This document shows positions 8,225-16,113 of a stretch of 64,000 nucleotides of DNA, one piece after another. The position numbers were made by a program, and so were the translations under genes. The first letter of the stretch is position 1; every line of letters starts with the position of its first letter. Source of the stretch: Sphingobium phenoxybenzoativorans (lineage in GTDB: Bacteria; Pseudomonadota; Alphaproteobacteria; Sphingomonadales; Sphingomonadaceae); assembly GCF_001757355.1 (NCBI RefSeq), contig NZ_MINO01000016.1:19456-83455 (forward strand), in the 5' to 3' direction. The notes under the pieces are model-generated. The model saw nothing but the letters and a program-made list of their open reading frames with translations. It was not told where the DNA came from and ran no database searches.

Positions 8225-8485
8225 TCATCCGCATGCCTTATCGGTGACCGCCGCCAAGACAGTTTGCATTAGCTTTTCAGGGCCAATACCAATTGCTTGA
8301 CTGATCTGAACAAATTCCAAGATGTCTAGACGGCGCTCAAGCAGTTCAATCTTGTTCACAAAAGAAGGTGGCTTCCCTAGCCGCCGAGCCAGTTCACGTT
8401 GAGAGATCTTCTGTGCAATCCGGGCAGCTTTGATAGCGTCTATTGCCGCTCGATAGTCGGGAGAAACAACCCATTCCCGTTGCAT
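8225..8485 (-). CDS. XRE-family HTH transcriptional regulator
   Basis: An 86-residue protein with a Cro/cI-type helix-turn-helix at about residues 27-55 (KISQRELARRLGKPPSFVNK) and a continuing helical bundle (RRLDILEFVQISQAIGI). It is the size of single-domain XRE regulators and of antitoxins. It lies directly upstream of the kinase-phosphatase pair on the same strand with a 132-bp gap, so it may control that pair or be co-expressed with it. Confidence 0.85.
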   Translation of the reverse strand: MQREWVVSPDYRAAIDAIKAARIAQKISQRELARRLGKPPSFVNKIELLERRLDILEFVQISQAIGIGPEKLMQTVLAAVTDKACG

Positions 8486-8597
8486 CGGCTAGCCCTGCTT
8501 GAACCCAAGCCGAACCTCATATAGCGCTCATGCACTGTCCCCATTTTGGGGACGTTAGTTCCGAGCAAAAATCGGAATGTTATGTGGGGGAAAGCTC

Positions 8598-8897
8598 ATG
8601 CGGTTCATCGTAAACCTTCTTCGCATCCTCATTTATGCGTCGTGCGCCTCGATCATCGTCCTACTGACGATCTTCGCTGCTTTCATCGTCGACGGGGGAA
8701 TTATCGACACTCCGTTAGGAGCGCTGGGAAACTTCGTCATTGTGTATGTCGCAATTCTGACGGTGGTGGGCCTCAGCTCGATCGCTTTGTTCATCTCACT
8801 TCATGATCGTCATGCCGAGATCGTTGTTCAGCTTAAGCAGATAGCGAATGCTCTCTCAAATTTTGATCGCACGAGGGGGACTAGCGATGTGGAGTAA
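8598..8897 (+). CDS. Small two-span membrane protein
   Basis: I place the start at ATG 8598 because GGGGGA lies about 8 nt upstream; the frame itself opens at 8577. The 99 residues contain two hydrophobic spans (IYASCASIIVLLTIFAAFIV and FVIVYVAILTVVGLSSIALF), followed by a charged cytoplasmic tail with an amphipathic helix (VVQLKQIANALSN). The family is not recognised. Its last 11 bases overlap the next gene, so the two form a coupled pair at the right end of the island. Confidence 0.65.
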   Translation: MRFIVNLLRILIYASCASIIVLLTIFAAFIVDGGIIDTPLGALGNFVIVYVAILTVVGLSSIALFISLHDRHAEIVVQLKQIANALSNFDRTRGTSDVE

Positions 8898-9489
8898 GCA
8901 CAATCTGCAAGGGCTAAGCTTCGTTTTGGCCTGCATCGGAATAGGTCTTGTCATATTCATTCTTTCTCGACGGCCATCGGAGCCGCCCGACGTCGGGACA
9001 GCAAACATGCCAATCATTGCCAACGCTAACGTTGATGCTGATATCGCATACAATAATGACATACCCGATGATTCCGGCTCGCAGATGCTCAATGGCAATT
9101 TATCAGAGCCTCCGTCGCCAGATACTTATCTCGGCCTCAGCTTCGATAGAGGCATTTCCGAAGTGCAGGATAGATGGACGAAAAATGTTTCGAGGTCTCA
9201 AGGCCAATGCGAATTTGCCGTTGGTGAGCGGTCAATCTTCCAGGGAGCTTGCATTATATCACATGACGACCTTGGGAACTTCGCTCTCTATGACCTAGTT
9301 GGCCGCAAAGATGCTGTCTTCATTTCCCCTACCGACAATGCAGTGCAGGGCTACTGGACAAAAAACATTCACGCTTGGCAGAGTGCGAGTTTTGCCTCTC
9401 TCGATAGCCTCGCCCCTCAAGGAGACTGCTGGGCATCGGACGAAATTAAAGTTTGTGCGACAGAAGCTGGTGATGATGAAAAGCCCTAG
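8887..9489 (+). CDS. Membrane-anchored periplasmic protein of unknown function
   Basis: ATG 8887 is preceded by GAGGGGGA and overlaps the upstream gene by 11 bp. The 200-residue product has one N-terminal hydrophobic anchor (FVLACIGIGLVIFIL), a low-complexity acidic linker rich in Asn, Asp and Pro, then a globular domain from about residue 80 (LGLSFDRGISEVQDRW). That domain contains four cysteines that could form disulfides in the periplasm. No known family is evident. With the preceding membrane protein it forms the last operon before the island border. Confidence 0.6.
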   Translation: MWSKHNLQGLSFVLACIGIGLVIFILSRRPSEPPDVGTANMPIIANANVDADIAYNNDIPDDSGSQMLNGNLSEPPSPDTYLGLSFDRGISEVQDRWTKNVSRSQGQCEFAVGERSIFQGACIISHDDLGNFALYDLVGRKDAVFISPTDNAVQGYWTKNIHAWQSASFASLDSLAPQGDCWASDEIKVCATEAGDDEKP

Positions 9490-9545
9490 CTATTATAAAT
9501 TATATTATAAAATCAATATATCTTTAATGTTATCAATGGCGAATT

Positions 9546-9594
9546 CGCATTCGTAATGCGGGGGTCACAGGTTCGAGTCCTGTAAGCGGCACCA
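9546..9594 (+). tRNA. 3' remnant of tRNA-Thr(CGT), a likely attachment site of the island
   Basis: This 49-bp segment contains the anticodon arm with loop TTCGTAA (anticodon CGT, Thr), the variable loop, the T arm with GGTTCGAGTCC, the 3' acceptor strand AAGCGGC, the discriminator A and CCA. The 5' half (acceptor strand, D arm) is absent: the bases before 9546 are AT-rich island sequence. That is the expected product of integrase-mediated insertion at a tRNA 3' end, so this marks the island boundary and the intact gene should lie at the other end, left of the window. It is not a functional tRNA by itself. Confidence 0.85.
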
Positions 9595-9822
9595 TTTTTC
9601 CAAAAGCCAGATACCTAGGCGGATGATCGTCCATCGTGGCGGCTGTTCTGTTCGACTCGCGGAGCAATGTGCCGCGGCGGCGCCACCTAAGCATGGAAAT
9701 GCCCGGTCTCTGAGGGTCCGGCACCCCTCCTGCGCCCCTGCGCGCCATGGCTCCCGCCTTGCATTCTTCGCCGCAAGCGCCGTCAGGCGTCTGCCGCCTC
9801 CGCGCCGCGGCCGGTCCTTCCT

Positions 9823-10605
9823 CTAGCGCTCGCTAAATTCTATCCGGTCGGCGGCCGCCCCGGCCATCATGAAGCCGATGGGGCGCTCCGCCTCCTCCTG
9901 CAGATGGCCGATCAGGCTCGCCGTCCGGGCGAGCAGGGAAATGCCCTTGAGAGCCGCCAGCGGAAAGCCGACGTCCAGCATCACCGCCGGGATCGCGCCA
10001 TTGACGTTGATCGGCAGCGAACGGCCCAGAATGTCCGGCAGGACGTCCCGGACGGCGTAGAGCATGGCGATATGCGGTCCCTCGACGCCATGCTCGCGCG
10101 CCAGCGCCAGCAAGCGGTTCGCGCGCGGGTCGCCCGCGGAATGTTCGGGATGGCCCATGCCCGGTATCGCCTGCCGGTTGACCCGGAGCGCCGCCACGCC
10201 CGCCCGCGCCGCCTCTGCGCTGGAAAGGCCGTCCCGCTCCATCGTTGCGATCTGGCTGGCCAGGAATTTCCCGGCGGTCTCCGCGCTGCCCAGGACGACC
10301 GATCCGCACCCCAGCAGACCGGCGGCCACCGCCCCCTGAAAAGCCTCCGGCGCGGCGGCGATCGTCATGCGCGCCACGGCGACGCTGGGTACCAGGCCAT
10401 GTTCGGCGATGGCGCACAGCACGGCATTGGCGAAGAATTCCTGCGTCTCCGTCGGCGCCTGGCCGGTTACCAGCATCCAGAAATAATGGGTGAAGTCGAG
10501 CTGCCCGATCACCTCGCTCGCCAGGTCCATCCCGCGCACGGTGATGCTGGCCGCGTCGGACTTTGTGATGGAGGTATAAGCATTATCCTGTTTGCCGATG
10601 CGCAT
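9823..10605 (-). CDS. Citryl-CoA lyase-like protein (citrate synthase superfamily)
   Basis: A 260-residue protein, much shorter than citrate synthase (about 400) and matching the stand-alone citryl-CoA lyase type. The citrate-synthase-like core is visible as the IPGMGHPEH loop with a conserved His pair and as the C-terminal LIGHLQEEAERP segment. Family members cleave a 3-hydroxy-3-carboxyacyl-CoA to an oxoacid and an acyl-CoA. AAGGA upstream of ATG 10605 supports the start. It is divergent from a CoA-transferase gene across a short region carrying a putative IclR operator. I infer that the transferase makes the CoA ester and this enzyme cleaves it. The real substrate is unknown. Confidence 0.8.
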   Translation of the reverse strand: MRIGKQDNAYTSITKSDAASITVRGMDLASEVIGQLDFTHYFWMLVTGQAPTETQEFFANAVLCAIAEHGLVPSVAVARMTIAAAPEAFQGAVAAGLLGCGSVVLGSAETAGKFLASQIATMERDGLSSAEAARAGVAALRVNRQAIPGMGHPEHSAGDPRANRLLALAREHGVEGPHIAMLYAVRDVLPDILGRSLPINVNGAIPAVMLDVGFPLAALKGISLLARTASLIGHLQEEAERPIGFMMAGAAADRIEFSER

Positions 10606-10618
10606 GGCGCGGTCCTTT

Positions 10619-10650
10619 TTCGATAATCGAAGTTGATTTCATTATGCGAA
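10619..10650. promoter_or_regulatory. Putative IclR operator A (two 13-bp dyads)
   Basis: Two TTC-N7-GAA elements lie 19 bp apart start to start: a near-perfect palindrome TTCGATAATCGAA at 10619-10631 and a weaker TTCATTATGCGAA at 10638-10650. They occupy the divergent promoter between the lyase-like gene and the CoA-transferase gene. The same arrangement recurs upstream of the TonB receptor gene at 12652-12683. Confidence 0.65.
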
Positions 10651-10690
10651 TTTTCTAGAAAGCGTGTCAAGTTACTCCGGGAGAAAGAAA

Positions 10691-11866
10691 GTGGCGCGAC
10701 CTCTGGCCAATATGAAGGTGCTTGAAATGGGTACTTTCATTACCGGACCGGCCGCCGGCATGCTGCTGGCGGATCTGGGGGCGGACGTCATAAAGGTTGA
10801 GCAGCCGGTCACCGGCGATCCCTTTCGCGCTTATAAGGGCGGTCTCTACAGCCCGCATTATCAGACCTATAATCGCAACAAGCGCAGCATCACGCTCGAC
10901 ACGCGCAATGCCGCCGACCTTGCCGTCCTTGACGCGCTGGTGGCGGATGCCGACGTCTTTATACAGAATTTCCGCCCCGGCGTGGCGGCAAAGCTGGGCG
11001 TTGACGCGGATAGGCTCCGGGCGCTCAACCCCCGGCTGGTCTATGCGTCGATCTCCGGCTTCGGCCCCGAAGGCCCCGACCGCGACCGTCCGGCGTTCGA
11101 CACCGTGGCACAGGCGGCCAGTGGTTTCCTGCGGCTGCTCGTCAATCCGGCCAATCCGCGCGTGGTGGGACCGGCGATCGCGGACGCCATGACCGGCTTC
11201 TACACGGCATTGGGCATCGTCGCGGCGCTCAGCGAACGGCATGAAACGGGGCGCGGCCGGCTGGTTGAAACGTCGATGTTCGAATCGATGTGCCATTTCA
11301 ACCTGGACGATTTCACGCATCTTTTCTCCGCCGGTCAGATCATGGGGCCTTGGAGCCGGCCGCATGTTTCGCAATCCTATGTGTTCGAATGCAGCGACGG
11401 AAAATGGCTGGCCCTTCACATGTCGTCGCCCGTGAAATTCTGGGAAAATCTGACGGATGCGGTGGGCAGGCCGGACATGCTTTCCCTCCCTGAATTCAAG
11501 GGCAGGGATGAACGCATCGCCAATTATGAAAATGTGGTCGCCCTGCTCGCGCCGCTGTTCAAGCAAAAGACGCGCGACCAATGGTGTGAGGAACTGACGC
11601 GGCGCGAAGTGCCCCATTCGTCCATGCGCACGTCGGAGGAGGCGGCCCATTCTCCCCAGGCGGAGGCGCTGGGTCTGGTGGTGGAAGACGCAAATGGACC
11701 CCAAGGTCCATTTCGGACTATACGCTTCCCGGTCAGCTTTGACGGTGAACGGACGACGGATATTGTCGCGCCGCCATTGCTCGGCGCAGACAATGACGAA
11801 ATCGTAGCACCGCTGCGAAAGAACAGCCGGGACCTCCATGACGAACAAGGCCGACAAAGACCCTGA
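10691..11866 (+). CDS. CaiB/BaiF-family (class III) CoA-transferase
   Basis: The start is set at GTG 10691 because GGGAGA lies about 8 nt upstream; the frame extends to GTG 10664, which would add nine residues. The 391-residue protein opens with the typical MKVLEMGTFITGPAAGMLLA strand-loop, followed by LGADVIKVE and NRNKRSITLD. The catalytic aspartate is expected in ADAMTG, and GRGRLVETSMFE is also characteristic. These enzymes move CoA between carboxylic acids through an aspartyl-CoA thioester. It is the first gene of a CoA-transferase/IclR operon and faces the citryl-CoA-lyase-like gene, suggesting activation of a hydroxy-polycarboxylic acid before cleavage. Confidence 0.88.
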   Translation: MARPLANMKVLEMGTFITGPAAGMLLADLGADVIKVEQPVTGDPFRAYKGGLYSPHYQTYNRNKRSITLDTRNAADLAVLDALVADADVFIQNFRPGVAAKLGVDADRLRALNPRLVYASISGFGPEGPDRDRPAFDTVAQAASGFLRLLVNPANPRVVGPAIADAMTGFYTALGIVAALSERHETGRGRLVETSMFESMCHFNLDDFTHLFSAGQIMGPWSRPHVSQSYVFECSDGKWLALHMSSPVKFWENLTDAVGRPDMLSLPEFKGRDERIANYENVVALLAPLFKQKTRDQWCEELTRREVPHSSMRTSEEAAHSPQAEALGLVVEDANGPQGPFRTIRFPVSFDGERTTDIVAPPLLGADNDEIVAPLRKNSRDLHDEQGRQRP

Positions 11867-12647
11867 ATATCTTTCCACGCTGGAGCGCGGACTAAGGGTC
11901 CTAAGAGCCTTCGACGAACATAATCCGGAAATGCGGCTGAGCGAGGTCGCCGCCAAGGCCGATCTCAGCCCTGCGGTTGCCCGGCGTTGCCTCAATACAT
12001 TGGTATCGCTTGGATATGTCGGCCAATATGGCCGCAATTTCCTGTTGAAGCCGGAGGTGCTGGCCTTCGGCTCCGCCTTCATGTCGTCGATGAATATTGA
12101 GCAGGTGGTGTCGCCTTCGCTTCAGAAACTGCGCGATGACATGGGCGACAGCGCGTCCATGGCGGTGATTGCGGGGAACGACATCCTCTATCTCGCCCAT
12201 GTGTCCACGCGCAGGCAGATTCGCCTGGGCGCATCCGTCGGCACCCGCTTTCCCCTCCACGCCACGTCGATGGGCAAGGCGATCCTGGCGTTCCGGCCCG
12301 ACGCCGATATTGAGGATTTTCTCGCCCGGGCGGACCTGAAGGCGTTCACGCCGAACACGATCACCCGGCCGGAGGCGCTGCGCGAACGGCTCATGCAGGT
12401 GCGGTCGCAGGGCTATGATTCGACGTGCGAGGAACTGGACATGGGCATCGTCTCGCTCGCCGTTCCGATCTTCGACGCCAGCCATGTCTCGATCGCCGCC
12501 ATCAACTGTTCGACCACGACGGGCCGGACCAATCAGCAGGAGATGATCGCCACGCGGCTCAATGGTTTGCGGGCCGCCGCAAACGAGATTCAGCAGGCGC
12601 TGCGACGATGGCCCGCGCTGCTCCACGCGGTGGGAGATTATCTATAG
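11838..12647 (+). CDS. IclR-family transcriptional regulator
   Basis: A 269-residue regulator. The N-terminal winged helix-turn-helix (TLERGLRVLRAFDE, then LSEVAAKADLSPAVARRCLN) is of the PcaR/PobR type used in aromatic catabolism. The C-terminal effector domain follows with RLGASVGTRFPLHATSMGKA and the closing SLAVPIFDASHVSIAAINCS. The gene overlaps the end of the CoA-transferase gene by 29 bp. The likely targets are the two dyad pairs at 10619-10650 and 12652-12683, which flank this gene's transcription unit. The inducer is presumably the pathway substrate or its CoA ester (inference). Confidence 0.9.
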   Translation: MTNKADKDPEYLSTLERGLRVLRAFDEHNPEMRLSEVAAKADLSPAVARRCLNTLVSLGYVGQYGRNFLLKPEVLAFGSAFMSSMNIEQVVSPSLQKLRDDMGDSASMAVIAGNDILYLAHVSTRRQIRLGASVGTRFPLHATSMGKAILAFRPDADIEDFLARADLKAFTPNTITRPEALRERLMQVRSQGYDSTCEELDMGIVSLAVPIFDASHVSIAAINCSTTTGRTNQQEMIATRLNGLRAAANEIQQALRRWPALLHAVGDYL

Positions 12648-12651
12648 TTTT

Positions 12652-12683
12652 TTCGATTATCGAATTTGACTTCGCATTTCGAA
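12652..12683. promoter_or_regulatory. Putative IclR operator B (two 13-bp dyads)
   Basis: TTCGATTATCGAA at 12652-12664 and TTCGCATTTCGAA at 12671-12683, with the same 19-bp spacing as operator A. Aligned by eye over about 35 bp, the two operators share about 27 positions. The site starts just after the IclR stop codon and lies 45-76 bp upstream of the TonB receptor start, where a promoter is expected. Confidence 0.65.
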
Positions 12684-12727
12684 AGTAATATAGACCCTCT
12701 CAATCAGATAATGATTGGGAGAGGGGC

Positions 12728-14890
12728 ATGCTTGCTGTGGCACGTAAGGGCTTGGCGTTTCTTCTGGCGTGTAGCGCGCTGACGCCTGCCTGGGCGCAAG
12801 AGAACGCGAAGGAAGGTGTGGACGATATCGTCGTGACGGCGTTGCGGCGGGACGCGAACCTTCAGGATACGCCCGCGGCCGTGACGGCGTTTACGTCGCA
12901 GGCCATTGAGAATGCCGGGATCGACCGGGCGGCCGACTTCGTCAATCTGACGGCCAATGTGAACCTTGTGGAGACCCAGAATGCTGGAAACGCATTCGTG
13001 ATCATCCGGGGCATCACCCAGGCGCGCAACAGCGAACCCTCGGTCGCGGTCGTCATAGACGGCGTGCAGCAGGTGAACCCCGCAGCCTTCAACCAGGAGC
13101 TGTTCGACATCGACCAGATCGAGGTGTTGAAGGGGCCGCAGGGCGGGCTTTACGGCCGCAACGCGATCGGCGGCGCCATCATCATCAACACCAAGCAGCC
13201 GAGCGACCAGTTTGAGGGCAAGGTGAAGCTTGGCGTGGACAATGGCTTTGGCTGGCAGGCGCGGGCCGGGATCAGCGGGCCGTTGTCGGAAAATGTGAAA
13301 TTCCGCATCTCCGGCTCCTATGTCGACACCAACGGCTATCTCAGGAACAGCTTTCTCCGCGAGAAGGCCGATCCCTACAAGGACGCCGCCATTCGCGGCA
13401 ATCTGCTGATCGATGCGGGCGGCGGCCTGGCCGTCGATCTGCGCGCTTCCTATGCGCGGCTTGAGGCGCAGGCGCTCTATTTCAACATCGTTTCGGACGT
13501 GAACGACACCAGCCTGCCCATTCGGGTCAATAATGCGGGGCAGAATGATCGTGACCTGATGAATATCGCCGCCAAGATCAGCTACGACACCGACAATTTC
13601 TCCGTCACGTCGATTACATCCTACGACACGGTGAAGGAGGTTCTGACCGGCGACGCATTCAACTTCCTGCCGATCCAGGAATCGCTGTTCTTCCAACTCC
13701 TGGGCTTCGACCTCAACCAGAGCCAGTATCTGAACGTCAAGGCGTTCAGCCAGGAGCTGCGCTTCCAGTCGCCGTCCAGCAGCAAGCTGTTCTGGATGTT
13801 CGGCGGCTATCTCATCGACACCAACCGGTTCATCTCGACCGGCAATATGGTGGACACGGGCAATGGCGTCTTTCCCGTCTACCGCACGCCAAGCACCAAT
13901 CCGCTGAACCCGCAGGCGACCTTCCTGTCGGACAAGCAGGACAATTTCGCCTGGGCGCTGTTCGCCAATATGGGGTACGACATTCTGGAGCCGCTGCGCA
14001 TCGATGCGTCGCTGCGGTACGATCATGACAAGCGGCGCAACACCACGCTGACGCCGACGGCTTTCCTGCCCAACGTCCCCGGCGCGCCGCAGGGCGCAAC
14101 CGGCGACGTCCGCCGCGAGACGTTCAGCGACTGGCAGCCGAAGGTGACGCTCACCTACAAACCCGCCGACGATGTGACGCTCTATGGCGGCTATAGCCGG
14201 GGCTTCCGGTCCGGCGGGTTCAACCAGACCGGCGTTGGCGCGGTGGCGGCGGCCAACGGCATTGTCGGCGTCGGCGACGTGTTCAGGGAGGAGACGGCCG
14301 ACACGTTCGAGGTCGGCTTCAAGACGCGCTTTGCCGACCGCAAGATCACGTTCAACGGCGCGGTCTATTCCACCGTGTCGAAGAACAGCTATTTCTTCGT
14401 GTTCCTGGCGGCCAACTCGACGCAGAATCTGGGCAATATTCCCAAGACGCGGCTCAAGGGCTTTGAGCTGGAGCTGAATGCGCGCCCGATGCCCGCCGTC
14501 GAGCTCAATGCCGCCGTCGGCTATACGTGGAGCGACATAAAGCAGTTCCCCGATCCCACCGTGATCGGGAATGAAGCGCCGCTGATCTCGCGCTACACCT
14601 ATAATCTCGGCGCGCAGTTCACGCCCGATCTCGGCGGCGATCTGGAGGGGCTGTTCCGGGTCGACTATCGCCGCACCGGCAAGACCTGGTGGGAACCCTA
14701 TAACACCACCGTCCGCAAGCCGGTCGATCTGGTCGATGTGCGCGCCGGCATAAAGACGGATGCCTGGAGCATCACGGGCTACGCCACCAACCTGTTCGAC
14801 AAGAAATATAATGCGGAATTTTCGCCGGGCGGCTTCGTCTTCAAGGCGCGGCCGCGGGTCTATGGGCTGGAAGCGACCTACACATTCTAA
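12728..14890 (+). CDS. TonB-dependent outer-membrane receptor
   Basis: A 720-residue receptor. The signal peptide ends near AWAQ. The plug domain contains DDIVVTALRRDANLQDTP (a TonB-box-like start), VIIRGITQ and the conserved IEVLKGPQGGLYGRNAIGGA. A 22-strand barrel follows, ending in the aromatic LEATYTF. GGGAGAGGGG just upstream of ATG 12728 is a strong ribosome site. The lack of an iron-related neighbour and the position at the head of a catabolic operon suggest uptake of an organic substrate such as an aromatic or polycyclic acid. Genes follow at 9, 39, 17 and 27 bp spacing, so a five-gene operon under operator B is likely. Confidence 0.92.
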   Translation: MLAVARKGLAFLLACSALTPAWAQENAKEGVDDIVVTALRRDANLQDTPAAVTAFTSQAIENAGIDRAADFVNLTANVNLVETQNAGNAFVIIRGITQARNSEPSVAVVIDGVQQVNPAAFNQELFDIDQIEVLKGPQGGLYGRNAIGGAIIINTKQPSDQFEGKVKLGVDNGFGWQARAGISGPLSENVKFRISGSYVDTNGYLRNSFLREKADPYKDAAIRGNLLIDAGGGLAVDLRASYARLEAQALYFNIVSDVNDTSLPIRVNNAGQNDRDLMNIAAKISYDTDNFSVTSITSYDTVKEVLTGDAFNFLPIQESLFFQLLGFDLNQSQYLNVKAFSQELRFQSPSSSKLFWMFGGYLIDTNRFISTGNMVDTGNGVFPVYRTPSTNPLNPQATFLSDKQDNFAWALFANMGYDILEPLRIDASLRYDHDKRRNTTLTPTAFLPNVPGAPQGATGDVRRETFSDWQPKVTLTYKPADDVTLYGGYSRGFRSGGFNQTGVGAVAAANGIVGVGDVFREETADTFEVGFKTRFADRKITFNGAVYSTVSKNSYFFVFLAANSTQNLGNIPKTRLKGFELELNARPMPAVELNAAVGYTWSDIKQFPDPTVIGNEAPLISRYTYNLGAQFTPDLGGDLEGLFRVDYRRTGKTWWEPYNTTVRKPVDLVDVRAGIKTDAWSITGYATNLFDKKYNAEFSPGGFVFKARPRVYGLEATYTF

Positions 14891-14899
14891 GGAGCGGCA

Positions 14900-15502
14900 A
14901 TGGCGAGAATATTGGTTCTCTATTATTCCAGCTACGGTCATGTCGAAACAATGGCGGAGGCGATTGCCGAGGGGGCGGGCGGCGTCGCGGGATGCGAATG
15001 CGTGGTGAAGCGGGTGCCCGAACTTGTGCCCGGCGACGTCGCGGCCGCATCGGGGATGAAGACCGATCAGTCGGCCCCCGTCGCGACCGTCGATGAATTG
15101 CCTTCCTATGACGCGATCATCTTCGGCACGCCCACGCGCTTTGGCAATATGGCGGCGCAGATGCGCAATTTCCTCGATCAGACCGGCGGCCTCTGGTTCA
15201 TGCGCGCGCTCGTGGGAAAGATAGGCAGCGTGTTCGCCGCCACCGCAAGCCAGCATGGCGGGCAGGAAACGACGATCACCTCCTTCCACACCACCTTGCT
15301 GCATCATGGCATGGTCATCGTCGGACTGCCCTACAGCTTTGAGGGCAATACGGAGATGGGCGAGATCAGCGGCGGCACGCCCTATGGCGCGACGACGCTT
15401 GCGGGCGCTGACGGCAGCAGGATGCCCAGCGCGAATGAGCTTGCAGGAGCGCGTTTCCAGGGACAGCATGTCGCGGAAATCGCCAGGAAGATGTTTGGCT
15501 GA
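14900..15502 (+). CDS. wrbA: WrbA-type NAD(P)H:quinone oxidoreductase
   Basis: A 200-residue flavodoxin-fold protein. The FMN phosphate loop ([12 protein letters not shown]), the [21 protein letters not shown] segment and [14 protein letters not shown] are characteristic of WrbA type IV quinone reductases, and the length is the family's usual one. These enzymes reduce quinones by two electrons and prevent redox cycling. AGGAG lies 7-10 nt upstream of ATG 14900 and only 9 bp follow the receptor stop, so it belongs to the catabolic operon. A role in handling a quinone formed from a hydroquinone or catechol intermediate is likely but inferred. Confidence 0.92.
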   Translation: MARILVLYYSSYGHVETMAEAIAEGAGGVAGCECVVKRVPELVPGDVAAASGMKTDQSAPVATVDELPSYDAIIFGTPTRFGNMAAQMRNFLDQTGGLWFMRALVGKIGSVFAATASQHGGQETTITSFHTTLLHHGMVIVGLPYSFEGNTEMGEISGGTPYGATTLAGADGSRMPSANELAGARFQGQHVAEIARKMFG

Positions 15503-15541
15503 TCCGGCCCGCGGATCGACGACACCCGAAGGACCCGAACG

Positions 15542-16096
15542 ATGACCTCACCTTTGGCCAACCGATTGCATCACACCGCCTATGTCGTGAAGGACCTGGA
15601 GGCGACACGGCATTTCTACGAGGACATATTGGGTTTCCCGCTGGTCGCGACATGGTGTGAGCAGGAGGCGCTGTTCGGCTCCGTCCGCACCTATTGCCAT
15701 TGCTTCTTCGGGTTGCGGGATGGCAGCGCGCTTGCATTCTTCCAGTTCGCCGATCCCAAGGATCAGGCGGAGTTCGGGCCTGACCTGCCCTCCAGCCCGT
15801 TCCGGCACATCGCCCTCAATGTCGATGCGGAGGCGCAGGCGGAGCTGGAGCAGCGGATCGCCGCCGCCGGCTTCGCGCCGCCGCGGACCTATGTGCTGGA
15901 GCATGGCTATTGCCGGTCCGTTTATGTCGTCGATCCCGACGAGATGATCCTGGAATTTACGCTCGATGCGGGACATGCGGACAAAATCAACGCCCTGCGC
16001 GCCAGCGACGCGCATGATGAGCTGAAGCGTTGGCTGGCGGGCGACCATCGGCCCAATAATGACGTGCGGCCCGACCATCTCGCCGCCGCGCATTAA
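15542..16096 (+). CDS. VOC-family protein (glyoxalase / extradiol dioxygenase fold)
   Basis: A 184-residue protein with two beta-alpha-beta-beta-beta modules. Candidate metal ligands are the His pair at 10-11 (RLHHTAYVV), the His of FRHIALNV and the Glu of MILEFTLD. The segment ATRHFYEDILGFPL is the typical module-1 helix. Its size fits single-domain VOC dioxygenases, isomerases or lyases. In this operon, ring cleavage or another metal-dependent step on an aromatic intermediate is plausible. Substrate and reaction cannot be told from sequence alone. Confidence 0.82.
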   Translation: MTSPLANRLHHTAYVVKDLEATRHFYEDILGFPLVATWCEQEALFGSVRTYCHCFFGLRDGSALAFFQFADPKDQAEFGPDLPSSPFRHIALNVDAEAQAELEQRIAAAGFAPPRTYVLEHGYCRSVYVVDPDEMILEFTLDAGHADKINALRASDAHDELKRWLAGDHRPNNDVRPDHLAAAH

Positions 16097-16113
16097 GGGG
16101 CACCTGACTGTCC

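Noticed and set aside
9533..9748. Minus-strand ORF ending in MVPLTGLEPVTPALRMRIRH
   Set aside because: This is the well-known false ORF produced by the antisense of tRNA-Thr sequence at 9546-9594.
12704..15469. 921-codon minus-strand open frame
   Set aside because: Antisense shadow of the TonB receptor and wrbA genes caused by GC-rich third codon positions; composition is Arg/Ala/Gly-rich with no domain.
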